DNA from: Clostridiales bacterium UBA1774
GTDB taxonomy: Bacteria > Bacillota > Clostridia > Oscillospirales > Oscillospiraceae
Reading direction: 5' to 3'
Assembly: GCA_002314635.1 (NCBI GenBank)
Contig: DCGQ01000053.1
Span: forward strand, 27,679 to 87,186
Length of the DNA stretch: 59,508 bases
A program made the translations under genes and the position numbers. The first letter of the stretch is position 1, and each line of letters starts with the position of its first letter. The notes under the pieces are model-generated. The model did no database searches. It was not told where the DNA came from and worked only from the letters and a program-made list of their open reading frames with translations. Positions 48,045 to 57,072 of the stretch are shown piece after piece.

Positions 48045-50216
48045 TTGAAACTGTTGGCGAAATACACCAAACCCTACCTGCTTCTGGTGATCGGCGCCAT
48101 CGTGCTTCTCTTCGCACAGACCATCCTCGAACTGTTCCTGCCGAACTACATGAGCAAGCTCGTGAACATCGGCATCGTGTCCAACGGTATCGAGGAAACT
48201 GCGCCGAAGGTCATGGGCGACGATGCCATGGAGCTATGCTGCCGCTTCGCGGCGGATCCGGACACGATCCGGAACGACTACCAGTGGACAGAACCGGGTA
48301 AGGCATCCAAATCCCTGCTCAAGACCTATCCCATGCTGGAAACAGAGGGCGCGTGGGTGAAAAACGATCTGGGCAAGGCTGCGAAAGCCGAGCTGGGCAC
48401 CGCTTACGGGCAGGCCATGTACGCCCTGAGCGTTGTGATCGGCGAAAAGGACTATTCCTCCATGAGCATCGCGGAGATGCAGAAGGCTGCGGACGGCGCT
48501 TCCGAAGCGGCTCTGAACGATGCGAAAACGCAGGCGTCCAAAACATCCAGTGGTCTGACCGGCAGCGTGGCTGTCAGCTTCACCGGCGTGTTCTACAAAG
48601 AACTGGGCGCGGTTGCCGTCAAGCGGCAGCAGGGCTACATCTGGCGGGTGGGCGGCATCATGCTGGCGCTGAGCCTGCTCAGCGGTCTGGCGGATATGGG
48701 CGTCGGCATCTTCGGTGCCCGCGTCTCTGCCGGTACCGGCCGGGCCATCCGGCGGGATATCTTCCGCAAGGTGACCTCCTTCTCCAATGAGGACATCGAC
48801 AAGTTCTCCACCGCCACCCTGATCACCCGCTCCACCAATGACGTGCAGCAGGTACAGATGGTGGTCATGATGGGCATCCGCATGGTGTGTATGGCTCCGC
48901 TGTACTGCATCGGCGGCACCGTCATGGCGCTGCAGAAGAGCAAGGACATGAGCTGGATCGTGGCGGTGGCCGTTGTGCTGCTACTGAGCCTGCAGGTGGT
49001 CATGTTCAAGCTCATCACCCCCAAGTTCAAGATCATGCAGAAGCTCACCGACAAGCTGAATCTGGTTGCCCGTGAGAGCCTGACCGGTATGCTGGTCATC
49101 CGCGCCTTCGGCAACGAAAAGGTGGAGGAGAACCGCTTCGATCAGGCCAACAAGGATATCACCAATGTGGGTTTGTATGTCCAGCGTACCATGGCCACCC
49201 TGAACCCCATCGAAAACCTGCTGCTCAGCTGCATCACGCTGCTGATCGTCTGGGTGGGCGGCCACTATGTAGCGGATTTCAAAATGCCCATCGGCGATAT
49301 GCTGGCCTACATGCAGTATGTAATGCAGATCGTCATGTCCTTCATGATGATCGCCCAGATGTTCATCTTCCTGCCCCGCGCCATGGTGGCTGCGGGCCGT
49401 GTGAAGGAGGTTCTGGATACGGAGCCGGTCCTGAAGGAGAAGGAAGCTCACAAGACGCTGGGCGGCCGCAGCAAGGGCAAGGTGGAATACCGGGATGTGT
49501 CCTTCCGCTACGGCGATGCGGAAAACTGCGTGCTGGAGCATATCAGCTTCACCGCCCAGCCGGGTCAGACCGTGGCCTTCATCGGTTCCACCGGTTCCGG
49601 CAAGAGTACGCTGATCAACCTGCTGCCCCGCTTCTATGATGTGACCTCCGGTTCCATTCTGGTGGACGGCGTGGACGTGCGGGATCTGACGCTGAATGAG
49701 CTGCGGAACAACATCGGCTACATCCCCCAGAAGGGTCTGCTCTTCTCCGGCGATGTGGGCACCAACCTGAGTCTGGGCAAGGAATTTGCCACCGATGAGG
49801 AGATGTTCGCCGCCATCCGCACCGCACAGGGCATCGACTTCATCAACCCCGAGAACAACGGCCTGAACATTGCCATCGCACAGGGCGGCGAAAACGTGTC
49901 CGGCGGTCAGAAGCAGCGTCTCAGCATCGCCCGCGCCCTGATCAAGAATCCCCCGATCTTTATTTTCGACGACAGCTTTTCCGCTCTGGACTTCCGCACC
50001 GATGCAAGCCTGCGGAAGGCCCTGTATGAGACCACGGAGAATGCCACGGTTCTGATCGTTGCCCAGCGTGTCAGCACAATCATGAACGCCGACCAGATCA
50101 TCGTGCTGGAGGAAGGCCGCGTTGTGGGTCACGGCACCCATAGAGAGCTGCTGAAATCCTGCGAAGCCTACCGCGAGATCGCGGAGAGCCAGCTTACAAA
50201 GGAGGAATTGGCATAA
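48045..50216 (+). CDS. heterodimeric ABC exporter, subunit with degenerate ATP site
   Basis: A 723-residue transmembrane-plus-ATPase half transporter. An unusual extracytoplasmic stretch of about 130 residues separates TM1 from TM2. Walker A GSTGSGKST (about residue 514) and signature VSGGQKQR are canonical. Walker B reads IFIFDDS (Asp instead of catalytic Glu) and the H-loop reads VAQRVST (Gln for His). This is the pattern of BmrC/TM287-type subunits, which hold the non-hydrolysing site. The start is TTG after AAGGGAG. The stop overlaps the next gene (TAATG). Confidence 0.93.
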   Translation: MKLLAKYTKPYLLLVIGAIVLLFAQTILELFLPNYMSKLVNIGIVSNGIEETAPKVMGDDAMELCCRFAADPDTIRNDYQWTEPGKASKSLLKTYPMLETEGAWVKNDLGKAAKAELGTAYGQAMYALSVVIGEKDYSSMSIAEMQKAADGASEAALNDAKTQASKTSSGLTGSVAVSFTGVFYKELGAVAVKRQQGYIWRVGGIMLALSLLSGLADMGVGIFGARVSAGTGRAIRRDIFRKVTSFSNEDIDKFSTATLITRSTNDVQQVQMVVMMGIRMVCMAPLYCIGGTVMALQKSKDMSWIVAVAVVLLLSLQVVMFKLITPKFKIMQKLTDKLNLVARESLTGMLVIRAFGNEKVEENRFDQANKDITNVGLYVQRTMATLNPIENLLLSCITLLIVWVGGHYVADFKMPIGDMLAYMQYVMQIVMSFMMIAQMFIFLPRAMVAAGRVKEVLDTEPVLKEKEAHKTLGGRSKGKVEYRDVSFRYGDAENCVLEHISFTAQPGQTVAFIGSTGSGKSTLINLLPRFYDVTSGSILVDGVDVRDLTLNELRNNIGYIPQKGLLFSGDVGTNLSLGKEFATDEEMFAAIRTAQGIDFINPENNGLNIAIAQGGENVSGGQKQRLSIARALIKNPPIFIFDDSFSALDFRTDASLRKALYETTENATVLIVAQRVSTIMNADQIIVLEEGRVVGHGTHRELLKSCEAYREIAESQLTKEELA

Positions 50217-52366
50217 TGAGCGAAGATAAGAAAATGCCCACCCCTCCCATGCCCGGCGGACAGCCGCCCAAGGGCTTTGACCCCGGTAAGATGCCCAAGG
50301 ATTTTGACCCTTCCAAGATGCCCAAGGGAATGCCCAAGGATATGGACCCCGAGAAGATGAAGGAAATGATGGAGAAGGGCGAAATGCCCCCCGATTTTCC
50401 CAAGCCCAAGGGGATCATGAAGCTGCTGATGCCCAAGATGCCCGACATGAAGGAGCAGGAAAAGGAAGAGGAGCTTCCCTTCCGGCCTCTGGTTCGCCCG
50501 GATACCAGCAAGATGAAGAACGGGCGGCGCGGCGGCCCTCCCGGCGGCGGTCATGGCGGCCCTCCGGGAATGCGCGGCGGCGGTGAAAAGGCCAAGGACT
50601 TCAAGGGCAGCATGACCCAGCTGATCAAGTACATGGCCAAGTATAAGCTGCTGGTTATTCTGGTAGCGATCTGCTCTGCGGCCTCCACCCTGCTTGGCAC
50701 CGTGCTTCCCAAGGTACTGGCCAAGATCACCGACGAGATCACCCGCGGCGTGGCGGCGGTCACGGCCGGCGGCACCAACGGCGTGGATTTCAGCTACATC
50801 CTCCGGGTCATTATGACCCTGCTGGGTCTGTATCTGGTCAGTATGCTGCTGAGCTACGCGCAGGGCTTTGCGCTGGCTCATGTGAGCAACAAGGTCTCCT
50901 ACGACCTGCGCAACAACATCATCCAGAAGATCAACCGTCTGCCCATCAACTTCTTCCACCGCTACTCCAACGGCGAAGTGATGAGCCGTATCACCAACGA
51001 TGTAGACACCGTGTCCCACAGTCTGAACCAGTGCCTGACCTCCATTATCTCCGCCATCGTCACCCTGATCGGCATTCTGGTGATGATGCTCAGCATCAGC
51101 TGGAAGCTGACGCTGGTGGCCATCATCATGCTCCCCTTCAGCGGCATCTTTACGGCGCTGATGGTGGGTATCTCTCAGAAGCATTTCCGCGCAAGACAGA
51201 AGCTGCTGGGTACGGTCAACGGCTATGTGGAAGAAATGTTCGGCGGCCAGCAGGTTCTGAAAGCCTTCTGCGCCGAGGAACGGGCTGTCAAGGAATTTGA
51301 TTACCAGAATGAGAAGCTGTATAATGCCACATGGAAGGCGGAAGCGCTGACCAGCATCATGCACCCGATCATGAACTTCATCGGCAATCTGGGTTACGTG
51401 GTAGTCTGCGTGCTGGGCGCCAGCATGTGTGCCAAGGGCAACCTGTCCATCGGCTCCATTCAGGCCTTCATCACCTATGTGAAGAACTTCAACCAGCCGA
51501 TCACCCAGGTGGCCAACATCTCCAGCCAGCTCCAGTCCACCGCCGCTGCGGCGGAGCGCGTGTTCAAGTTCCTCGCCGAGGAAGAGGAGCAGGATCCGCA
51601 GGCGCATCTGAAGATGGAAGAAACCCCCGTGAAGGGCGATGTGGTGTTCGACCATGTGCGCTTCGGCTACGAGGAAGATCAGATCGTCATCAAGGACTTC
51701 TCCGCCAAGGTGAAGGCCGGCCAGAAGATCGCCATTGTGGGCCCCACCGGTGCAGGCAAGACCACTATGGTCAAGCTGCTGATGCGCTTCCATGACCTGA
51801 ACGGCGGCGCCATCTATCTGGACGGGCACGATACCCGGGAGTTCACCCGTCAGGAGCTGCGTACCCAGATCGGCATGGTGCTGCAGGATACATGGCTGTT
51901 TAACGGCACCATCATGGAGAACATCCGCTACGGCAAGGAGAACGCCACCGATGAGGAAGTCATCGAAGCGGCCAAGGCCGCGCAGGTGGACTTCTTCATC
52001 CGCACACAGGCCGAAGGCTACAACATGGTTCTGAACGAGGAGACCAGCAATATCTCCGCCGGTCAGAAGCAGCTGCTGACCATCGCCCGTGCGATTCTGG
52101 CTGACACCAAGCTGCTGATTCTGGACGAAGCCACCTCCTCCGTGGATACCCGCACCGAGATCCTGATCCAGCGGGCCATGGATAACCTGATGAAGGGCCG
52201 TACCAGCTTCATCATTGCCCACCGCCTCAGCACCATCCGCAATGCGGATATGATCCTCTGCATCCGCGACGGCGACATCGTGGAGCAGGGCAACCATGAG
52301 GAACTGATGGCGATGAACGGCTTCTACGCACAGCTGTATAACAGCCAGTTCGAGGAAGTTTCGTAA
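50216..52366 (+). CDS. heterodimeric ABC exporter, catalytic subunit with Met/Pro-rich N-terminus
   Basis: A 716-residue partner of the preceding subunit. Walker A GPTGAGKTT (about residue 508), Walker B LLILDEATS with catalytic Glu, and H-loop IIAHRLST are canonical; the signature is altered to ISAGQKQ, as expected when it faces the degenerate site. Before the first helix (about residue 135) there is a low-complexity cytoplasmic tail with DP-x-K-MPK repeats, then a Gly/Pro/Arg-rich part. The pair probably exports drugs or lipids. A terminator follows. Confidence 0.93.
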   Translation: MSEDKKMPTPPMPGGQPPKGFDPGKMPKDFDPSKMPKGMPKDMDPEKMKEMMEKGEMPPDFPKPKGIMKLLMPKMPDMKEQEKEEELPFRPLVRPDTSKMKNGRRGGPPGGGHGGPPGMRGGGEKAKDFKGSMTQLIKYMAKYKLLVILVAICSAASTLLGTVLPKVLAKITDEITRGVAAVTAGGTNGVDFSYILRVIMTLLGLYLVSMLLSYAQGFALAHVSNKVSYDLRNNIIQKINRLPINFFHRYSNGEVMSRITNDVDTVSHSLNQCLTSIISAIVTLIGILVMMLSISWKLTLVAIIMLPFSGIFTALMVGISQKHFRARQKLLGTVNGYVEEMFGGQQVLKAFCAEERAVKEFDYQNEKLYNATWKAEALTSIMHPIMNFIGNLGYVVVCVLGASMCAKGNLSIGSIQAFITYVKNFNQPITQVANISSQLQSTAAAAERVFKFLAEEEEQDPQAHLKMEETPVKGDVVFDHVRFGYEEDQIVIKDFSAKVKAGQKIAIVGPTGAGKTTMVKLLMRFHDLNGGAIYLDGHDTREFTRQELRTQIGMVLQDTWLFNGTIMENIRYGKENATDEEVIEAAKAAQVDFFIRTQAEGYNMVLNEETSNISAGQKQLLTIARAILADTKLLILDEATSSVDTRTEILIQRAMDNLMKGRTSFIIAHRLSTIRNADMILCIRDGDIVEQGNHEELMAMNGFYAQLYNSQFEEVS

Positions 52367-52379
52367 AAGACAGAAAAAG

Positions 52380-52413
52380 TCCGCTCCCTTTTCAAAGGGG
52401 AGCGGATTTTTTT
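52380..52413 (+). terminator. Rho-independent terminator of the ABC operon
   Basis: TCCGCTCCC (52380-52388) pairs with GGGAGCGGA (52398-52406), followed by seven T. Confidence 0.95.
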
Positions 52414-52422
52414 GACTCGTGT

Positions 52423-52986
52423 TTATTTTTTCAGCTGCATACCGTCCCGGAAGGCTTTGCCCACTACGGGGCCGGGGGCGCGGTATTCGCCGTTCATGGC
52501 GTCCACCACCAGAGGGCGCAGCTTGTCCATGTCGATTTTGCCGTTTTCCTTCAGCACGCTTTCATCGGCGCTGAGATTGACGATGCGGCCCACCAGATGA
52601 CAGGTGGCCGGGTCATAGCTGACGAGGGCGCATTCCGCCGCCATGGGCAGCTCCTTGATCAGCGGCGCGTCCACAAAGGCGCTGGGTTCGGTATGGAACC
52701 CGGCCTTTTCCACCTTGTCCGGCACCAGATTGCCGGAAACAATGCCCACATAGTCGCAGGCAACCGCCTGATCTGCCGTTGCCATGCTGACGGTGAAGGC
52801 ATTGCGGAGCAGAATGTTCTGCGTGGTCTTGTGCTCATAGGAGATGCACATGGTCAGCTCGTCCTCGTCTGTCAGGCCGCCCCACGCAGCGTTCATGCAG
52901 TTGGGTACGCCGTCTGCGTCATATGCCGCCAGAATAAAGACCGGCTGAGGGTAAATCCAGGGTTTGGCTCCGAAGTTTTTCCGCAT
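52423..52986 (-). CDS. flavin reductase-like FMN-binding protein
   Basis: A 187-residue split-barrel flavoprotein of the flavin reductase-like family. It has YPQPVFILAAYDADGVPNCMNAAWGG at the N-terminus, where FMN phosphate contacts usually lie, and ISYEHKTTQNILLRNAFTVS. In anaerobes such proteins are electron carriers or unspecified FMN oxidoreductases. I chose the ATG at 52984-52986 because AAAGG lies 9 nt upstream. Confidence 0.85.
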   Translation of the reverse strand: MRKNFGAKPWIYPQPVFILAAYDADGVPNCMNAAWGGLTDEDELTMCISYEHKTTQNILLRNAFTVSMATADQAVACDYVGIVSGNLVPDKVEKAGFHTEPSAFVDAPLIKELPMAAECALVSYDPATCHLVGRIVNLSADESVLKENGKIDMDKLRPLVVDAMNGEYRAPGPVVGKAFRDGMQLKK

Positions 52987-53016
52987 GAAGATCATCCTTT
53001 CCGTTTGTGTTTATAG

Positions 53017-53532
53017 TCATTTTCCGTGATCCGCCAGATACGCCCGCAGCTCTGCCGCCGCGTCATGGCGGTTCTCCTCCGAGACCGTCAGCAGCCGGTC
53101 AAAGGGTGCGTCCTGCCATGCGCCCAGTCCGTCCCGCACCACACCCACTACGGTGCGGCTGTGCATCAGCTCCAGCACGGCGGCATGAAAGATCTGCGCG
53201 TCCTGCTCCAGAAAACCCAGCTCGTCCAGCACGATCAGGGCCTCCGGCTGCTCCGCGGCCTGCCGCAGCAGAGCTTCGCCTGCCCGGTCAAAGACCTGCG
53301 GGTACACGGTTTTTCCGCTCTGGTTCATCCGGGCACAGACAGGCGCGTCCGAATCCGGCGCCTCCCGCCGGTTCAGCACCGACCACGGCAGCAGATACAG
53401 CTTCCGCTCGCCGTCCTTCGTGGGGCCGAAGCGGGTCATCAGTCCGATCATCGGCCGAGGGCAGTCCGCCAGTCCCCGGCGAAGGGCGGTGGACTTCCCT
53501 ACATTTCGAGGGCCGGTAAAAAAGTAAGTCAT
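53017..53532 (-). CDS. NTPase (THEP1-like) family protein
   Basis: A 171-residue P-loop protein with Walker A GPRNVGKST at residues 7-15 and Walker B LIVLDELGFLE. It has the size of the nucleoside-triphosphatase THEP1 family, which hydrolyses NTPs in vitro; the physiological role is unclear. It lies 10 nt downstream of a thioesterase gene on the same strand. Confidence 0.8.
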   Translation of the reverse strand: MTYFFTGPRNVGKSTALRRGLADCPRPMIGLMTRFGPTKDGERKLYLLPWSVLNRREAPDSDAPVCARMNQSGKTVYPQVFDRAGEALLRQAAEQPEALIVLDELGFLEQDAQIFHAAVLELMHSRTVVGVVRDGLGAWQDAPFDRLLTVSEENRHDAAAELRAYLADHGK

Positions 53533-53542
53533 GTTCGTTCCG

Positions 53543-53968
53543 TCACTCCGTGCTGCCTGCCGCTGATTTTACCAGCTTCTCATACACCTCCGGCAGGTTT
53601 TCCTGCAGGTTATAGCTCCGGTTGTCCGGGCCGACCCAGATGTGGAAGGAGGTGGCTTCGTTGGCCACTGTGCCGTCCTCCGTCCGCAGCTCATAGCGGA
53701 GGGACAGCTTCTTCGGCGCCGCCAGCTCCGGAATCACCCGGACGGTGACGGTCTGCGGATAGGTCAGCGCCGCCTTGTAGCTCAGGTGCAGATCCACCAT
53801 GGCCGGGTTCACATGAAGCTGCTGGCTCAGCGCGAAGGGAAAACCGGCCTCCTCCAGCCACTGGATCCGGGCCATTTCGTACCAGACCGGGTACACCGCA
53901 TGATGCACCACGCCCATCCGGTCACAGTCCGGATAGCGGGTCTGGATCTTCGTTTCCGTGATCAGCAT
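53543..53968 (-). CDS. acyl-CoA thioesterase, 4HBT hotdog family
   Basis: A 141-residue hotdog-fold protein with the 4-hydroxybenzoyl-CoA thioesterase-type motif RYPDCDRMGVVHHAVYPVWY, where the Asp near residue 17 is catalytic. It cleaves acyl-CoA thioesters; the chain or aryl group is unknown. The start overlaps the upstream oxidoreductase gene by 7 nt. Confidence 0.9.
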   Translation of the reverse strand: MLITETKIQTRYPDCDRMGVVHHAVYPVWYEMARIQWLEEAGFPFALSQQLHVNPAMVDLHLSYKAALTYPQTVTVRVIPELAAPKKLSLRYELRTEDGTVANEATSFHIWVGPDNRSYNLQENLPEVYEKLVKSAAGSTE

Positions 53969-55356
53969 GTAAGCAGCTCCCTCGCCATGCTTACGCCCAT
54001 GGCGGAGGCCATCATCAGCCCCCGGGTCCAGCCGCTGGAATCACCCAGACAGTGGAGGTGAGCCACATTGGTCTGAAAATGCTCGTCCATCTTGACCCGG
54101 TTGGAGTAGAATTTCAGCTCCGGCGCGTACAGCAGCGTTTCGGAGGAGGCGAAGCCGGGAACCACCGCGTCCATGGCCTGAATGAAGCCGATGATGGACA
54201 GCATACTGCGGTAGGGCATGGCGGCGGTAATATCGCCCGCCACCGCGTCGGGGATGGTGGGGCGCACGTTGCTCTGAGCCAGCTCCTTCTGCCATGTACG
54301 CTTTCCGTCCAGAATGTCGCCGAAGCGCTGCACCAGCAGCCGCCCGTCTGCCAGCATATTGGTCAGCTCGCCCACCTTGCGGGCGTATTCGATGGGCTGG
54401 TTGAAAGGCACGGAGAAATTGTGGGAGCAGAGAATGGCCACATTGGTGTTTTCGGATTTCAGCGTCTTGTAGCTGTGACCGTTGACCACGGCCAAGCCGC
54501 CGTCATAGTTCTCCTGACTGACAAAGCCGCCGGGGTTCTGGCAGAAGGTACGCACCTTGTTCTTGAAGGGTTTGGGATAGCCGATCAGCTTGCCTTCGTA
54601 GAGGACCCGGTTGATCACCTCCATGACCTCGTTGCGAACCTCCACGCGGACACCGATATCCACGGTGCCGGGGGTGTGGGCGATATGGTGCTTTTCGCAC
54701 AGCTCCTCCAGCCATTCCGCACCGCGGCGGCCGGTGGCCACAATGGTCTCCTCCGCCAGAATGGTCTCCTCCCTGCCGTTCAGCACGATCTCCGCGCCCA
54801 GACAGGCATCGTTCTCAATGATCAGATTGCGGCATTCGGTTTCCAGCAGCAGCGCCACGTCCTGCTCCCGCAGGTGGTTTTCAATATCCAGATACAGCTT
54901 CTGCGCCTTTTCCGTGCCCAGATGGCGGATGGGGCAAAGCACCAGCTTCAGACCGGCGGAAATGGCGCGGCGGCGGATGTCCTTGACCTCCTCCGTCTCG
55001 TCAGCGCCCTCCACATGGGTGTCCGCGCCGAAGTCCAGATAGATGGTGTCGGTATAATCGATCAGCTCCTGCGCCCGCTGTTCGCCGATCAGGGAGGGCA
55101 GCTCGCCGCCAACCTCATAGCTGAGGCTCAGCTTCCCGTCGGAAAATGCGCCGGCGCCGGAAAAGCCGGTAGTGATATTGCAGTTGGGGCGGCAGTTGAC
55201 GCACTTCTTCGTCTGCTCCTTGGGACAGTGCCGGTCTTCCACGGCCTTGCCCTTTTCCACAATGGTGATTGCCTTTCTGCAGCCTTTTTTCCGCAGCTCC
55301 AGCGCGGTAAAGATACCCGCCGGGCCTGCGCCGATGATCAGAATGTCGGTTTTCAT
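53962..55356 (-). CDS. NAD(P)/FAD-dependent dehydrogenase (COG2509 type)
   Basis: A 464-residue flavoprotein. The N-terminal dinucleotide fold is ILIIGAGPAGIFTALEL; it continues with a cysteine-bearing stretch (HCPKEQTKKCVNCRPNC) and GFSGAGAFSDGKL, marks of the uncharacterised FAD-dependent dehydrogenase family COG2509. The C-terminal FAD segment is LHCLGDSSGWTRGLMMASAMG. The four nearby Cys might bind a metal or Fe-S cluster. It heads a minus-strand group with the thioesterase and NTPase genes. Confidence 0.88.
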   Translation of the reverse strand: MKTDILIIGAGPAGIFTALELRKKGCRKAITIVEKGKAVEDRHCPKEQTKKCVNCRPNCNITTGFSGAGAFSDGKLSLSYEVGGELPSLIGEQRAQELIDYTDTIYLDFGADTHVEGADETEEVKDIRRRAISAGLKLVLCPIRHLGTEKAQKLYLDIENHLREQDVALLLETECRNLIIENDACLGAEIVLNGREETILAEETIVATGRRGAEWLEELCEKHHIAHTPGTVDIGVRVEVRNEVMEVINRVLYEGKLIGYPKPFKNKVRTFCQNPGGFVSQENYDGGLAVVNGHSYKTLKSENTNVAILCSHNFSVPFNQPIEYARKVGELTNMLADGRLLVQRFGDILDGKRTWQKELAQSNVRPTIPDAVAGDITAAMPYRSMLSIIGFIQAMDAVVPGFASSETLLYAPELKFYSNRVKMDEHFQTNVAHLHCLGDSSGWTRGLMMASAMGVSMARELLTC

Positions 55357-55425
55357 GGTGTTTCCTTTCTCCGTGATGCGGGGAATTGTGATATTTCATC
55401 GGGACAGCACCTGCTATCCTAGCCT

Positions 55426-55454
55426 ATTATGGCCCGAAATTCCTTTTTTTGCAA
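55426..55454 (-). promoter_or_regulatory. promoter of the COG2509 dehydrogenase gene
   Basis: Minus strand TTGCAA (55454-55449), 17-nt spacer, CATAAT (55431-55426). Confidence 0.65.
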
Positions 55455-55564
55455 GTAAAAGTTGCGCCGCTCCGCATTTTCCTGCCGGTGCGGGACGGGT
55501 GTATCTTTATGAAACGTCCCTGCTTTCCTAAAAATACTTTAAGGAAAAAAGCGTAAATTCCATG

Positions 55565-55593
55565 TTGAAGCCGGGGCAAATCCTGTGTATACT
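55565..55593 (+). promoter_or_regulatory. promoter of the DUF5685-mntP unit
   Basis: TTGAAG (55565-55570), 17-nt spacer, TATACT (55588-55593). Confidence 0.7.
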
Positions 55594-55624
55594 ATTGGGT
55601 AATTATCGGAAACGGAATGAGGCT

Positions 55625-56455
55625 ATGTTTGGATATCTCACCGCGGATCGGTCCCGGCTCAGCGAAGCTCAGCGGCAGCGATACCGCAGCTGCTACTGCG
55701 GCCTGTGCCGCGCCATCGGTCAGCGCTGCGGTCAGGTCTGTCGGCTGTGCCTGACCTACGATATGGTGTTTCTGACCATGACGCTGGATTCGCTGTACGA
55801 ACCGGAAGCGGTCACGGAGCGCCGTACCTGCCCCGTCCATCCCCTGCGCCCGGTGGAAAGCTGCCGCAGCGCCGCAGCGGATTACGGGGCGGACCTGAAT
55901 GTGCTGCTGGCCTATTATAACTGTCTGGATGACTGGGAGGACGAGCGCCGGCTGCTGAAAGCGGGAGAGGCGAAGCTGCTGCGGGCCGCTGCCTATGCCG
56001 CCGGAGAGCGGAACCCGGTTCAGCACAGCGCCGTGGCGGAGGGACTCGCCGCCCTGCGGGAGATCGAGCAGCGGCGGGACCCGTCGCCGGATGCGGGAGC
56101 CAATGCCTTCGGCGCGCTGATGGGCAGCCTGTTTGTCTGGAAGCGGGACCGGTGGGAACCGGAGCTGCGGGCGCTGGGTGAGGGTCTGGGGCGCTTCATC
56201 TACCTGCTGGATGCGGCGCGGGATCGGGCAGCGGACGAGAAAAAGGGCCTGTATAATCCCCTATCCGCCGCCTTTCGGGACGGACTGGATGAGGCTGCCC
56301 TGCTGGACGCGCTTTCCGGTATCATGGCGGAGGCCGCTGCCGCGTGGGACCGGCTGCCGCTGGTGCAGGATGCGGCAATTCTGAAAAATATCCTCTATCA
56401 CGGCGTCTGGCAGAACCCGGGCAGCGGGAAGAACAAAGAAAAAAGCAAGGAGTAG
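55625..56455 (+). CDS. DUF5685 family protein
   Basis: A 276-residue protein opening MFGYLTADRSRLSEAQRQRYRS, followed by a cysteine array (CYCGLCRAIGQRCGQVCRLC) within residues 24-45 and a helical remainder including YNCLDDWEDE and YLLDAARDRAADEKKGLYNPL. I assign it to DUF5685 by these features. The cysteines and the conserved Asp-rich helices suggest metal binding, but no function is established. The ATG follows GAGG. The mntP gene follows after 6 nt. Confidence 0.75.
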   Translation: MFGYLTADRSRLSEAQRQRYRSCYCGLCRAIGQRCGQVCRLCLTYDMVFLTMTLDSLYEPEAVTERRTCPVHPLRPVESCRSAAADYGADLNVLLAYYNCLDDWEDERRLLKAGEAKLLRAAAYAAGERNPVQHSAVAEGLAALREIEQRRDPSPDAGANAFGALMGSLFVWKRDRWEPELRALGEGLGRFIYLLDAARDRAADEKKGLYNPLSAAFRDGLDEAALLDALSGIMAEAAAAWDRLPLVQDAAILKNILYHGVWQNPGSGKNKEKSKE

Positions 56456-56461
56456 AATACT

Positions 56462-57031
56462 GTGTCAATTCTGGAACTATTTTTACTGGCCGTGGGCCTG
56501 AGTATGGATGCTTTTGCGGTTTCGGTATGCAAGGGCCTTGCAGTGGGCAAACTGAAGGGGAAGCATATGCTGATACCGGGACTGTGGTTTGGCGGCTTTC
56601 AGGCACTGATGCCGCTGATCGGCTATTTTCTGGGCGCCCGGTTTGAGCAGTACATTACCAAGTGGGATCACTGGATCGCCTTTGTCCTGCTGGCTGCCAT
56701 CGGCGGCAATATGGTGCGGGAGGCGCTGTCCAAGGAGGAAGCGGAAGCCGCGGATGCGTCCCTCAGCGTAAAGACCATGCTGCCCATGGCCGTAGCCACC
56801 AGCATTGACGCACTGGCGGTGGGTATCACCTTCGCCTTCCTGCAGGTGAATATCGGCGCAGCCGTCAGCTTCATCGGCGTCACCACCTTCCTGCTGAGCA
56901 TGGTGGGCGTGAAGGTGGGAAGCATCTTCGGCATGAAGTATAAGAGCAAGGCGGAGCTGGCAGGCGGCGTTATTCTGATCCTGCTGGGCGTGAAGATCCT
57001 GCTGGAGCATCTGGGTGTTCTGAACTTCTGA
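56462..57031 (+). CDS. mntP: manganese efflux pump MntP
   Basis: A 189-residue, six-helix membrane protein of the MntP family that exports Mn2+. It has the conserved acidic helices GLSMDAFAVSVCKGL near the N-terminus and ATSIDALAVGITFAFL in the second repeat. The start is GTG with AAGGAG about 10 nt upstream. I did not find a yybP-ykoY Mn riboswitch in front of it; it appears to be transcribed with the DUF5685 gene. Confidence 0.93.
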   Translation: MSILELFLLAVGLSMDAFAVSVCKGLAVGKLKGKHMLIPGLWFGGFQALMPLIGYFLGARFEQYITKWDHWIAFVLLAAIGGNMVREALSKEEAEAADASLSVKTMLPMAVATSIDALAVGITFAFLQVNIGAAVSFIGVTTFLLSMVGVKVGSIFGMKYKSKAELAGGVILILLGVKILLEHLGVLNF

Positions 57032-57072
57032 GCATCCGCGCAAAAAACCCTCGCGGTAAAGGAGGTATCCCG

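Noticed and set aside
50168..52297. Minus-strand open frame of 709 codons opposite the second ABC subunit
   Set aside because: Antisense shadow; the plus strand has every ABC motif.
56400..56461. yybP-ykoY manganese riboswitch before mntP
   Set aside because: The upstream DNA is coding sequence of the DUF5685 gene and lacks the required length and motifs.
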